Source of the DNA: an uncultured Burkholderiales bacterium
GTDB lineage: Bacteria; Pseudomonadota; Gammaproteobacteria; Burkholderiales; Burkholderiaceae
NCBI GenBank assembly: GCA_946480465.1
Contig: CAMLJY010000058.1
Span: forward strand, 1-39,368
Direction of reading: 5' to 3'
Length of the DNA stretch: 39,368 nucleotides
Shown: positions 16,513 to 25,620 of the stretch, one piece after another
Layout: each line of letters begins with the position of its first letter
How positions within the stretch are numbered: the stretch's first letter is position 1
Made by a program: the position numbers and the translations under genes
Notes under the pieces: model-generated
What the model was told of the DNA's origin: nothing
The model's input: the letters and a program-made list of their open reading frames with translations, nothing else
Databases searched by the model: none

Positions 16513-17423
16513 GCTGCTTGTCCCCTGGGTGGTGTGGCAGGCGAGCCGGCCTGCACGGTGATGAGGTGTGCGCGGCTGCCCTTGGGCTCCTTCCAGAAGG
16601 ACAGCGCGGCGTACTGCTCGAACAGGTCGGGCGGCAGGATCGTGGTGCGCGGCTCCAGCCGCACCTCGGGCCGCACCTTGTGCAGGCCGTGCACGCCCAG
16701 GGGCGTGTCGAACTCGGGTGCGTCGAAGAAGACGCGCTGGTAGTCGTGCTCGAACGGATCCTCGCCAATAAATTGATAGATGAGCGGCAACACCTTGTGC
16801 GGCGCCTGGGCCAGCAGGTCGTACTCCACGACCAGCAGCGAGCCCGCGTGCTCGCCGTAGAACGCCTCCTTCAGCGCCGACCAGGGGAATCCCACCAGCC
16901 GGTTGCGCTGCGCCAGCGTCTCGACGCGGCTGAAGACGGTGTTGCGCTCGGTCTCGTCGTTGAAGAGCCGGGTCAGCTCGTACGGATTGGCGCGGTAGCG
17001 CCGCTCCAGGCTGTCCATGATCCAGGCCACGTTGCGCACGCAGGCGATCACCTTGGCGCCGGGAAACTGGTCCATCAGCGCCGGCATGCGGGCGCACCAC
17101 AGCCGGTTGGTGTCGAACACCACGTCCTTGTCGGCCTGGTCGGCGTAGTACGCATCGAACAGGCCGCGCACCAGGCGCCGGCGCTGCTCCTGCGTGATGA
17201 CCGAGCCGAATTCCGTTCCCGCCGCGAACTGTTGCAGCATGTTGGCGAACAGCGTGGCCACCGGACTGCTCATGCCGGCGTGGAAGCGCGGGTTCTGGCG
17301 CAGGATGGCCGCCAGGAGGGTCGAGCCGGACCGGGGCAGGCCGGAGATGAAGTGATGGCGGCGGGGGCGGGCGGCGGGCAGGCTCATGGCAAGCAGGGCG
17401 GCCGCCATGTCGGGACTGCGCAC
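16509..17423 (-). CDS. PAPS-dependent sulfotransferase family protein
   Basis: 304 residues from a GTG start; in-frame ATG codons at 17408 and 17387 are alternatives and none has a clear ribosome-binding site. The N-terminal FISGLPRSGSTLL (about 24-36) is the 5'-phosphosulfate-binding loop of the sulfotransferase P-loop fold. KVIACVRNVAWIMDSLERR (around 125-145) matches the 3'-phosphate-binding region. The family transfers sulfate from PAPS to hydroxyls or amines of sugars, lipids or protein tyrosines. The stop overlaps the ATG of the giant DUF4347/RTX gene, so the two are co-translated. This makes the giant protein, or a glycan on it, the obvious candidate substrate, which is inference. No PAPS-synthesis genes are in the window. 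Confidence 0.85.
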   Translation of the reverse strand: MRSPDMAAALLAMSLPAARPRRHHFISGLPRSGSTLLAAILRQNPRFHAGMSSPVATLFANMLQQFAAGTEFGSVITQEQRRRLVRGLFDAYYADQADKDVVFDTNRLWCARMPALMDQFPGAKVIACVRNVAWIMDSLERRYRANPYELTRLFNDETERNTVFSRVETLAQRNRLVGFPWSALKEAFYGEHAGSLLVVEYDLLAQAPHKVLPLIYQFIGEDPFEHDYQRVFFDAPEFDTPLGVHGLHKVRPEVRLEPRTTILPPDLFEQYAALSFWKEPKGSRAHLITVQAGSPATPPRGQAA

Positions 17424-17456
17424 GACGGCTTCAGCGAAACCGGACCGTGCAAGTGT

Positions 17457-17522
17457 CTGACAGGCGCTGCCGCCCGCCGCGTCTGGTTTGCGCTGCTTGA
17501 CCTGTCAGAAAAAAACTGACAG
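17457..17522. promoter_or_regulatory. Candidate operator with CTGACAG arms upstream of the sulfotransferase operon
   Basis: A perfect inverted repeat, CTGTCAG (17502-17508) and CTGACAG (17516-17522), is separated by seven A residues. A third CTGACAG lies at 17457-17463. It is the most AT-rich spot in the region and sits 35-100 bases upstream of the minus-strand operon start. It could be a dimeric regulator site. The 7-base spacing does not fit a standard 20-bp lux box. Confidence 0.35.
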
Positions 17523-17544
17523 CCGGCCCGAGGCCGCACCGGCT
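17509..17544 (-). terminator. Possible intrinsic terminator of the aminopeptidase gene
   Basis: Read on the minus strand, AGCCGG (17544-17539) pairs with CCGGCT (17526-17521), and a run of seven T residues follows at 17515-17509. It lies about 70 bases beyond the aminopeptidase stop. The T run also forms the loop of the CTGTCAG palindrome, so the two readings compete. Confidence 0.35.
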
Positions 17545-17615
17545 GGTGCGGAAATCCGCCCTGCTCTCGCGAGGAAGAGGCGGTGTTCGCCCGCCGGCGC
17601 CCGCCCCGCGGGGGG

Positions 17616-19427
17616 TCAGACTGCGGCCGTGCGCTCCGTCAGCCAGGCCAGCGCCGCGCCGCTCACCTTCGGCGTCAGGCGCTCGCGCACCATCGCGTGG
17701 TAGCGGTTCAGCCAGGCGATTTCCTCGGAGCGCATCAGGGTCTTGTCGATGCAGCGGGTGTCGATCGGGCACAGCGTCAGCGTCTCGAACTCGAGGAACT
17801 CGCCGAAACCGCTGCCTTCGGCCGTCTGCGCCGGCACGTTCATCACCAGGTTCTCGATGCGCACGCCCCACTGGCCCGGGCGGTAGAGCCCCGGTTCGTT
17901 GGAGGTGATCATGCCCGGCTCCATCGCCATCGTGGCCTCGGGCACCGCCTTGCTGATGCTTTGCGGGCCCTCGTGCACGTTCAGGAAATAACCTACGCCG
18001 TGACCGGTGCCATGGCCGTAGTCCAGGCCTTCGGCCCACAGCGGTGCACGGGCGACGGCGTCGAGCATCGGGCTGAGCGTGCCGCGCGGGAAGCGCAGGA
18101 CCGACAGGCCGATCATCGCCCGCAGCACCAGCGTGTAGTCGCGCTTCTGCGCGGCGCTGGCTTCGCCGATGGGCCAGACGCGGGTGATGTCGGTGGTGCC
18201 GCCCAGGTACTGCGCGCCGGAATCGACCAGCAGCAGGCCGTCGCCGTCCAGCCAGGCGTAGGACTCCGGCAGCGCGCGGTAGTGCGGCAGCGCCCCGTTG
18301 GCATTGAAGCCGGCGATGGTCGAGAAGCTCAGGCCCACGAACCCGGGGCGCTTGCTGCGCTCGGCCGAGAGCTTCTCGTCGATCATCAGCTCGCTCCAGC
18401 GCTCGCCGCGCGCCAGCGAGGCCTCGAACGCGGCGTAGAACGCGCACATCGCGGCGCCGTCCTCTTCCATCGCCTCGCGGATGAAACGGGCTTCCGTTGC
18501 GCCCTTGCGGCTCTTGAAGAGCGTGCTGGGGTTGATGGCCTCCACCACGCGCACGCCGGGCGGCACCTGCTGCCGGAAGCCGAGCGTGATGCGCCGCGGG
18601 TCGACCAGCAGCGTGCTTCCCGCGGGCAGCGCGGCCAGGGCCGGCGCGGCCTGCGCGTAGTCGGCCAGCTTCAGCCCTTCGGCCTGCAGCTGCACCGCCA
18701 GGGAGGCGGGCACCTTGTTGCCGCCGACGAACAGCGTGGCGCCGGTGGCGTCGACGAGCAGGTGGGCGAGGAAGACCGGGTTGTATTCGACGTCGGCGCC
18801 GCGCAGGTTGGTGATCCAGGCGATGTCGTCGACGGTGGAGACGAAGTGGTGCGTCGCGCCGTGGCGCGCCATGGCCTCGCGCACGCGGGCCAGGCGCTGC
18901 GCGCGCGGCTCGGGCGCCTGCGGTGGTTCATGGGCATAGACGGCGGCAGTCGGCAGCGCCGGACGATCGGGCCAGACCTCGGCCAGCAGGTCCAGGTCGG
19001 TGCGCAGCGTGATGCCGGCGGCTTCCAGCCCGGCGCGCAGCTGCTGCGCCGCGGCCAGGCCCAGCACCTGGCCGTCGACGACGACCGTGCCGCCCTTGGG
19101 CACGGCGCGGGTCAGCCAGTCGATGTGGTGCGTGGCGGCGGCGGTGGGGATCTTCTGCAGGCCGATGCCGCTGCCCTGCAGCTGCGCCTCGGCCTGCACC
19201 CAGTAGCGGCCATCGGCGAAGAGCGCCGCGTCCGCGCGCGTGATCACCAGCGTGCCCATCGACCCGGTGAAGCCCGACAGCCATTCCCGCCCCTGCCAGC
19301 GCCCCGGCAGGTATTCGGACAAGTGCGGATCGGCCGAAGGCATCAGCAGCGCGAAAGCGTCGTGCCTGGCCAGCGCTTCGCGCACGCGCTCGACACGTTC
19401 GCGGATGGGGGAAAGGCGGGTGTCCAT
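17616..19427 (-). CDS. Xaa-Pro aminopeptidase (M24B family, long APP1 type)
   Basis: 603 residues. Two creatinase-like N-terminal domains (about 5-300; SGFTGSMGTLVIT, DGRYWVQAEAQL) precede the M24 pita-bread metallopeptidase domain. Its dimetal ligands are visible: Asp in LLLVDSGAQYLGGTTDITR (two Asp), His in GHGTGHGVGYFLNVHEGP, and Glu in SNEPGLY and RIENL. A C-terminal extension (LTLCPIDTRCIDKTLM) is typical of the roughly 600-residue cytosolic APP1 form rather than the 440-residue PepP. It removes N-terminal residues preceding proline. The start at 19427 follows GGAG on the minus strand and aligns with the family's N-terminus; the longer open frame upstream is not needed. It appears monocistronic. 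Confidence 0.93.
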   Translation of the reverse strand: MDTRLSPIRERVERVREALARHDAFALLMPSADPHLSEYLPGRWQGREWLSGFTGSMGTLVITRADAALFADGRYWVQAEAQLQGSGIGLQKIPTAAATHHIDWLTRAVPKGGTVVVDGQVLGLAAAQQLRAGLEAAGITLRTDLDLLAEVWPDRPALPTAAVYAHEPPQAPEPRAQRLARVREAMARHGATHHFVSTVDDIAWITNLRGADVEYNPVFLAHLLVDATGATLFVGGNKVPASLAVQLQAEGLKLADYAQAAPALAALPAGSTLLVDPRRITLGFRQQVPPGVRVVEAINPSTLFKSRKGATEARFIREAMEEDGAAMCAFYAAFEASLARGERWSELMIDEKLSAERSKRPGFVGLSFSTIAGFNANGALPHYRALPESYAWLDGDGLLLVDSGAQYLGGTTDITRVWPIGEASAAQKRDYTLVLRAMIGLSVLRFPRGTLSPMLDAVARAPLWAEGLDYGHGTGHGVGYFLNVHEGPQSISKAVPEATMAMEPGMITSNEPGLYRPGQWGVRIENLVMNVPAQTAEGSGFGEFLEFETLTLCPIDTRCIDKTLMRSEEIAWLNRYHAMVRERLTPKVSGAALAWLTERTAAV

Positions 19428-19702
19428 CGTGTGGGGCTCCGGAGAGGGAACCGGGGCCCGGGTGGGGCCGCGGTTGGGATGCCGGGACGGCGCGGGTGGG
19501 TTGGATTCTAGACAGCGGAGGGGGCGTTGCTTGGTCGATGGAGGGTCACCGATCGCCAGAGTAGCGGCAGTCGATCGGTGACAGGTTCTCTCCCGTAGAC
19601 TCATTTGCCTGCCGGTGCAAGGACATCCTGAATTCGCAGGCGCCTGCTCTTGCTGGCAAGCGAAGGGCCGATAGGGCGGCTCTGGCGCGCCAAGGTGATT
19701 CC

Positions 19703-20002
19703 ATGCATGCAACTGTCGATTTCAGTCTATTCAGTGACCCGTCAATTGCATACGCATGCATATCCGGCCCGCTGAATGTTGGGGAATCGCTCCATGAAGG
19801 AGATCAGGTCCGTGTTCTGCCCAGCAAACCGGGGGATTCATTCTCCGGTGTGCTTCGAGTCACCTCCGTCGTTCGTCTTGAAGGTGGTGCCGGAGGAATC
19901 GTCGTGGGCCTGGAGGACGTTGTCGTTTACTCGCCAGAAGATGCGAGAGCCTTGGCGGCGAGATTCGAATGCGAGGCAGGCTTCTTCGTTGATGTGTACT
20001 GA
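19703..20002 (+). CDS. Hypothetical protein of atypical composition
   Basis: 99 residues, not recognised. AAGGTGA (19692-19698) lies 4 bases before the ATG, a good ribosome-binding site that supports translation. The sequence has no signal peptide or membrane segment and looks like a small beta-rich domain (SGVLRVTSVVRLEGGAGGIV; GLEDVVVYSPEDARAL). Its A+T content and codon use (GAA, ATT, TCA, AAA) differ from the neighbouring GC-rich genes, which suggests recent acquisition. It stands alone between two minus-strand genes. Only the ribosome-binding site, composition and length support it as a real gene. Confidence 0.55.
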   Translation: MHATVDFSLFSDPSIAYACISGPLNVGESLHEGDQVRVLPSKPGDSFSGVLRVTSVVRLEGGAGGIVVGLEDVVVYSPEDARALAARFECEAGFFVDVY

Positions 20003-20128
20003 ACCCGTTGATTCAGCCGACGGCAAGCCCGCTCGCCGGTCGTGCGAACCCCAGGTGCGGCGGACGGCAGGTCTTGGTCATGGCCGCTTCTCTGGGGTGA
20101 TATTGCGGCGCGGGCCTGTACCAGGGCG

Positions 20129-21484
20129 CTACCTGCTCGATGGCATGTGCACCGGCTTTGCGTTCGCCACCGTGGACGCGGGTTGCGCCACCACCCGCGC
20201 ATGCCTCGCAAACGTCCAGTAGCTCCACGCCCAGTCGATCAGCACCACCAGCCGGTTGCGGAAGCCGATCAGGAAGTAGATGTGGGCGAAGAGCCAGAAC
20301 AGCCAGGCCGGGTAGCCGGAGAAGCGCACCTGGCCGAAGAGCGGGGTTTCGAGCTGCACCACGGCGGCCGCGCGGCCCAGGGTGGACAGCGCACCGTAGT
20401 CGGCATAGCGGAAGGGCAGTGGTGACTGGCCGTCGAGGCGGCGCAGGATGTTGGCCGCGGCATGGCGTCCCATCTGCTTGGCCGCCGGGCTGACGCCGGG
20501 CACCGGCTTGGCGCCGCCGTCGCGCGTGGGCGTGCTGGCCGCGGCCAGGTCGCCGATGACGTGGATCTCCGGGTGGCCGGCCAGCGTCAGGTCCGGTTGC
20601 ACGACGACGCGCCCGGCGCGGTCCAGCGCGGCGCCGGCGCTGTGGGCCAGCGCCTGGCCCAGCGATGACGCGGCCACGCCGGCGGCCCACAGCACGGTGC
20701 GGGCGGCCAGGCGGTGGCGCTGGCCGTGCTGCACGAAGTCCACGCCCTGCTCGTCGATGCCGACCACCTGGCAGCCGGTCTGCACGTCGACGCCGATCTT
20801 TTCCAGCTGAGCCTGGGCGCTGCGCGAGAGCCGCTCGTCGAAGGCGCCCAGGATGCGCGGCGAGCCTTCCATCAGCACGATGCGGGCACGGCGCGAATCG
20901 ATGCGGCGGAATTCGTCGGGCAGGGTGTGGCGGGCGATCTCGGCCAGCGCGCCGGCCAGCTCCACGCCGGTGGGGCCGCCGCCGATGATGACGAAGTTCA
21001 GGCACGCGCCGCGCTCGTCGTCGTCCAGCGTGCGCTCCGCGCGTTCGAAGGCGCCGATGATGCGGGCGCGGATGTCGAAGGCATCGGCCAGCGTCTTCAG
21101 CCCCGGGGCGAAGCGCGCCCACTCGTCATGGCCGAAGTAGCTGTGCGTGGCGCCGGCGGCGACGATCAGCTGGTCGTAGGGCAGCTCCTCGCCGTCGTCC
21201 AGGCGCACGGTCTTGCGCGGGGCGTCGATGTCCACCACTTCCGCACGCAGCACGGTGAGGCGGCCGCTGCGCATCTGCCGGCGCAGGATGTGGCGGATGG
21301 GGCCCGACACGGCGGGCGCCGCGACGTCCGCGGTGGCCACCTGGTACAGCAGCGGTTGGAACAGGTGGTGGTTGGTGCGGTCGATCAGGATCACTTCGAC
21401 GTCGTCGGCACGCGCCAGCGCGCGCACCGCCTCGAGGCCGCCGAAACCGCACCCGATCACGCAGACGCGGGTGGTGCTTGACAT
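20129..21484 (-). CDS. ndh: Type II NADH dehydrogenase (NDH-2) family flavoprotein
   Basis: 451 residues. The N-terminal FAD-binding motif VIGCGFGGLEAVRAL (GxGxxG) and the NADH-binding motif VIIGGGPTGVELAGAL (about 165-180) are followed by the second FAD contact EIHVIGDLAAA. The C-terminal part is aromatic and hydrophobic (YPAWLFWLFAHIYFLIGF; LIDWAWSYWTF), the membrane anchor typical of NDH-2. It oxidises NADH and passes electrons to quinone without pumping protons. The start at 21484 gives MSSTTRVCVIG; an ATG at 21496 is an alternative. It is divergent from the two-component pair, with only 68 bases between, so the promoters overlap. Confidence 0.92.
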   Translation of the reverse strand: MSSTTRVCVIGCGFGGLEAVRALARADDVEVILIDRTNHHLFQPLLYQVATADVAAPAVSGPIRHILRRQMRSGRLTVLRAEVVDIDAPRKTVRLDDGEELPYDQLIVAAGATHSYFGHDEWARFAPGLKTLADAFDIRARIIGAFERAERTLDDDERGACLNFVIIGGGPTGVELAGALAEIARHTLPDEFRRIDSRRARIVLMEGSPRILGAFDERLSRSAQAQLEKIGVDVQTGCQVVGIDEQGVDFVQHGQRHRLAARTVLWAAGVAASSLGQALAHSAGAALDRAGRVVVQPDLTLAGHPEIHVIGDLAAASTPTRDGGAKPVPGVSPAAKQMGRHAAANILRRLDGQSPLPFRYADYGALSTLGRAAAVVQLETPLFGQVRFSGYPAWLFWLFAHIYFLIGFRNRLVVLIDWAWSYWTFARHARVVAQPASTVANAKPVHMPSSR

Positions 21485-21552
21485 GGCGCAAAGCATAGCG
21501 CCGGGGCGGCTATGCTTCGCCGCACCCCCCCTCGCTTGCACGCCCGGAACCG

Positions 21553-22238
<686 letters not shown>

Positions 22239-22242
<4 letters not shown>

Positions 22243-23579
22243 CTTCCCTTCGCGCCCGCCTGCTGCTGTCGCTCATCGCGACCCTGGTGCTGTCCGCCGC
22301 CATTGCCGGCGCCATCAGCTACCGCAACGTGCTGCGCGAGACCGAGGCGCTGTTCGACTACCAGCTGCGGCAGATGGCGCTGTCGCTGCGCGACCAGGGC
22401 GAGATCGCGCCGGGCGACGCCGCGGCGCTGCAGGACGAGGACCTGGACTTCGTGGTGCAGATCTGGCGCTTCGATGGCCGCGTCGTTTACGCGTCACGGG
22501 CGCACCGGGCGCTGCCGTCGCGCACGGTGCTGGGCTTTGCCGACATCGTGGTCGACGGCCAGCGCTGGCGCAGTTTCGGCGTCGCCGCGCGCGACCGGGT
22601 GATCCAGGTCGCGCAGCCGGCGCGTATCCGCCAGCGCCTGGCCGCCGATGCGGCGCTGCGCAGCGTGCTGCCGCTGCTGGCGGTCACGCCGCTGCTGGCC
22701 GCGGCCCTGTGGTGGCTGGTGACGCACATGCTCAAGCCGCTGAAGCAGGTGGCGACCGAGCTGCGAGCACGTGATGCCGACAGCCTGCGGCCCGTGCCGG
22801 CCGACGGGCTGCCCGACGAGGTGGTGCCGATGGTGGGGGCGCTCAACGCCATGCTGGGGCGCCTCGGGCAGGCCTTCGACAGCCAGCGCGCTTTCGTCGC
22901 CGATGCGGCGCACGAGCTGCGCTCGCCGCTGACCGCGCTGAAGCTGCAGGCGCAGCTGGTGCGGCGTGCGCCCGGCGAGGCGGCGCGTGCGGAAGCCATC
23001 GATGCGCTGGTGGCCGGCGTCGACCGCGCGACTCGCCTCGTCGAGCAACTGCTGACGCTGGCGCGGCAGGAGCCGGGTGCCGCCGCCGCGCCGCTGCAGA
23101 CGGTGGTGCTGGCGCCGCTGGCGCGCCAGGTGCTGGCCGATGCCGGTCCGCTGGCGCAGGCCCGCGGCAGCACGCTGGAGCTGCAGGCCGACGAGCAGGC
23201 CACTGTGCAGGGCGACCCCTCGGCGCTGGCCGTGCTGCTGCGCAACCTGGTGGACAACGCGCTGCGCTACACGCCGGCCGGCGGGCGGGTCGAGGTCTCG
23301 GTCACGCGGGACGCGGACGCGGTGCACCTGCGCGTGGACGACAGCGGCCCCGGCATTCCGGCGGCCGAGCGCGAGCGGGTGTTCGAGCGCTTCGTGCGCG
23401 GCAGCAGCGCCGCCCCGGAGACGGGCAGCGGCCTGGGCCTGGCCATCGTGCGCTCGATCGCGCAGCGGCATGGCGCGGCGCTGGTGCTGGCGCCGTCGCC
23501 GCTGGGCGGGTTGCGGGTGGACTTGTCGATGTCCGCGCCTTCGCGCGCCGAACCGGCCGCGGGACCGGGCCGGGCATGA
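22239..23579 (+). CDS. QseC/TctE-type sensor histidine kinase
   Basis: 446 residues with a GTG start overlapping the regulator stop. TM1 is at about 7-28 and a periplasmic region of about 115 residues follows (DEDLDFVVQIWRFDGRVVY). TM2 is at about 145-165, then a HAMP-like linker. The H-box has His225 in FVADAAHELRSPLTALK. N-box NLVDNALRYTP, G1 DSGPGIP, F-box FERFVRG and G2 GSGLGLAIV are all present. This is the cognate kinase of the preceding OmpR-type regulator. QseC relatives sense catecholamines or autoinducers, and related PmrB/TctE kinases sense metals or tricarboxylates; the ligand here cannot be read from the sequence. Confidence 0.93.
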
Positions 23580-23625
23580 ACTCCGGCAGGCGTGCCCGGT
23601 CACCCGTGGCGGTGAATGCATGCAG

Positions 23626-25056
23626 TCACGCGCTGCCGCGCAAAAAGAGCGGCCCCAGCCGCCGCGCCGCCTCGCGCAGCGCCGCGTCGTCGTAGCCGGC
23701 ATAGCCGAACACCCAGCCCCGGCGCGGCGCGTCGACGGCATAGAAGGACAGCGCGGTCAGCATCACGCCCGCCTCGCGGGCGCGGCCGCTCAGGGCGGCA
23801 TCATTGCGGCGGCCGCTCACTTCCAGTGTCAGGTGCATGCCTTGCTCGCGTGGTTCCAGGCGCAGCGCGCCACGGCTGGCGCGGGCCAGCGCGGCGATCA
23901 TCACGGCCTGGCGCGCGGGGTACAGCTCGCGCATGCGGCGCAGGTGGCGCAGCAGGTGGCCGTCGGTGATGAAGCGGGCCAGCTGCAGCTGCAACTCGCC
24001 GGGGTTGTGGCGGTCGCACAAGGCCTTGGCGCTGGCGAAGGCGGGCGCCAGCCCCGCCGGCAGCACGATGAAGCCCAGCCGCAGCCCTGGGTGCAGCGAC
24101 TTCGAGAAGGTGCCCACGTACAGCACCCGCTCGGCATGCGCCAGGCTGGCCAGCGCGGGGATGCGGTGGGTGCCGTACTGGAACTCGCCGTCGTAGTCGT
24201 CCTCGACGATCCAGCCGCCGGTGCGGCGCGCCCAGTCCAACAGGGCCTGGCGGCGTTCCAGGCTCATGCGCACGCCCATCGGGAACTGGTGCGTCGGCGT
24301 CACCACCGCCATGCGGGCCTGCGGCCAGGCCGCTTCGCCGCTGGCGATGTCCATGCCTTGGTCGTCCACCGGCACCGGCCGCACCCGGGCGCCGTGGCCC
24401 AGCAGGCAGTTGCGCAGGCCGGGGTAGCCGGGGTCCTCCAGCAGCACCTCGTCGCCGCTGTCCAGCAGCAGGCGGCCGATCAGGTCGATGGCCTGCTGCG
24501 AGCCGGAGCAGACGATGACCTGTTCGGCGCTGCAGCGCAGCCCGCGCGAGAACAGCAGCCACTGCGCGATGGCTTCGCGCAGCACCGGCAGGCCGGCGGG
24601 GTCGATGTACTGCGAGGTGGCGATGCGGTCGTCGGCGCTGCCGCGCCGCGCCAGCCGGTCCCACAGCGCGTGCGGAAAGCTGGCCACCTCCGGCGCGCCG
24701 ATTCGGAAGGGCGCGGCCGCCACCAGCGGCGGGCGCCAGCGCAGCGCGGTGTCGGCGATGAGGCGGCCGCGTGCCGACAGCTCGTGTTCGGACGGCACCG
24801 ACGGCGGCCGCAGCGCGGCCAGGCCCGGCGCCACGTAGCTGCCGTCGCCGACACGGGCGACGACGAAGCCCTCCGCCCGCAGGCGCTCCAGCGCCCACAG
24901 CACGGTGTTGCGCGCCACGCCCAGCGCCTGCGCATGCTCGCGCGAGGGCGGCAGGCGTGCCCCGGGCGCCAGCGTGCCGTGCTCGATGGCCTGGCGCAGC
25001 TGCAGGTACACGCGCTGGCGCAGCGGTGGGGGCGGGGCAGTGGTTCCACGGCGCAT
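23626..25056 (-). CDS. MocR/PdxR-type GntR regulator with aminotransferase domain
   Basis: 476 residues. An N-terminal GntR winged helix (about 10-80: LRQAIEHGTLAPGARLPPSR; LGVARNTVLWALERLRAEGF) is joined to a fold-type I aminotransferase domain. The PLP lysine is Lys319 in FSKSLHPGLRLG, and VEDDYDGEF carries the PLP-binding Asp. MocR proteins use PLP or an aldimine as effector and typically activate a divergent gene. The start follows AAGGAG by about 10 bases. It is divergent from the OsmC/PaiB genes with 68 bases between, so these are the likely targets. PdxR, controlling PLP synthesis, is a less likely identity because no pdxST is nearby. Confidence 0.92.
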   Translation of the reverse strand: MRRGTTAPPPPLRQRVYLQLRQAIEHGTLAPGARLPPSREHAQALGVARNTVLWALERLRAEGFVVARVGDGSYVAPGLAALRPPSVPSEHELSARGRLIADTALRWRPPLVAAAPFRIGAPEVASFPHALWDRLARRGSADDRIATSQYIDPAGLPVLREAIAQWLLFSRGLRCSAEQVIVCSGSQQAIDLIGRLLLDSGDEVLLEDPGYPGLRNCLLGHGARVRPVPVDDQGMDIASGEAAWPQARMAVVTPTHQFPMGVRMSLERRQALLDWARRTGGWIVEDDYDGEFQYGTHRIPALASLAHAERVLYVGTFSKSLHPGLRLGFIVLPAGLAPAFASAKALCDRHNPGELQLQLARFITDGHLLRHLRRMRELYPARQAVMIAALARASRGALRLEPREQGMHLTLEVSGRRNDAALSGRAREAGVMLTALSFYAVDAPRRGWVFGYAGYDDAALREAARRLGPLFLRGSA

Positions 25057-25124
25057 CGGAAATTGGCTCCTTCCGTGCGGCAGTATCCCGCTACGCTGCA
25101 GGAACCATTTCACCGGAGCCCCGC

Positions 25125-25616
25125 ATGTCCGCCGCCGCCCCCGTCCACCGCTACACCGCCCGCATCACCTGGGACCGCGGCGACCAGGCCTTCATCGACA
25201 AGCGCTACAGCCGCCGCCATGCCTGGCATTTCGACGGCGGCGCGGTGGTGGCCGGCTCGTCGTCGCCGCTGTCGGTGCCGCTGCCGATGTCCGACGCCTC
25301 CGCGGTCGATCCGGAGGAGGCCTTCGTCGCCTCGGTTTCCAGCTGCCACATGCTGTGGTTCCTGGGCCTGGCCGCGCAGGCCGGCTGGGTCGTCGATGCG
25401 TACGAGGACGAGGCCTCCGGCACCATGGGCCGCAATGCCGCCGGCAAGGTGGCGATGCTGGAGGTGACGCTGTGCCCGCGCGTGCGCTTCGGCGCCGGCC
25501 GCCGACCCGACGATGCCGAGCACGAGCGCCTGCACCACGCGGCGCACGAGGCCTGCTACATCGCCAACTCGGTCACTTGCCCGATCCACTGCCAGCCGGT
25601 GGCCGAAGGGGGTTGA
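25125..25616 (+). CDS. OsmC/Ohr-family peroxiredoxin-like protein
   Basis: 163 residues. The OsmC fold is recognisable from YTARITWDRGDQAFIDKRYS, PMSDASAVDPEEAFVASVSS and two conserved cysteines, Cys in SSCHMLWFL and Cys in VTCPIHC. OsmC/Ohr proteins reduce organic hydroperoxides with these thiols, and some members act in other stress roles. GGAG precedes the ATG by about 6 bases. The PaiB-like gene starts 4 bases after the stop, giving a two-gene operon opposite the MocR regulator. Confidence 0.88.
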   Translation: MSAAAPVHRYTARITWDRGDQAFIDKRYSRRHAWHFDGGAVVAGSSSPLSVPLPMSDASAVDPEEAFVASVSSCHMLWFLGLAAQAGWVVDAYEDEASGTMGRNAAGKVAMLEVTLCPRVRFGAGRRPDDAEHERLHHAAHEACYIANSVTCPIHCQPVAEGG

Positions 25617-25620
25617 CGCG

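Noticed and set aside
7474..17100. A longer 3208-codon version of the giant protein
   Set aside because: The extra 196 codons overlap the sulfotransferase gene in another frame and have no domain. The start at 16512 has a ribosome-binding site and an ATGA overlap.
17457..17522. LuxR-type quorum-sensing box
   Set aside because: The arms resemble lux-box halves, but the 7-base centre and total length do not match the usual spacing, and no LuxI/LuxR pair is present in the window.
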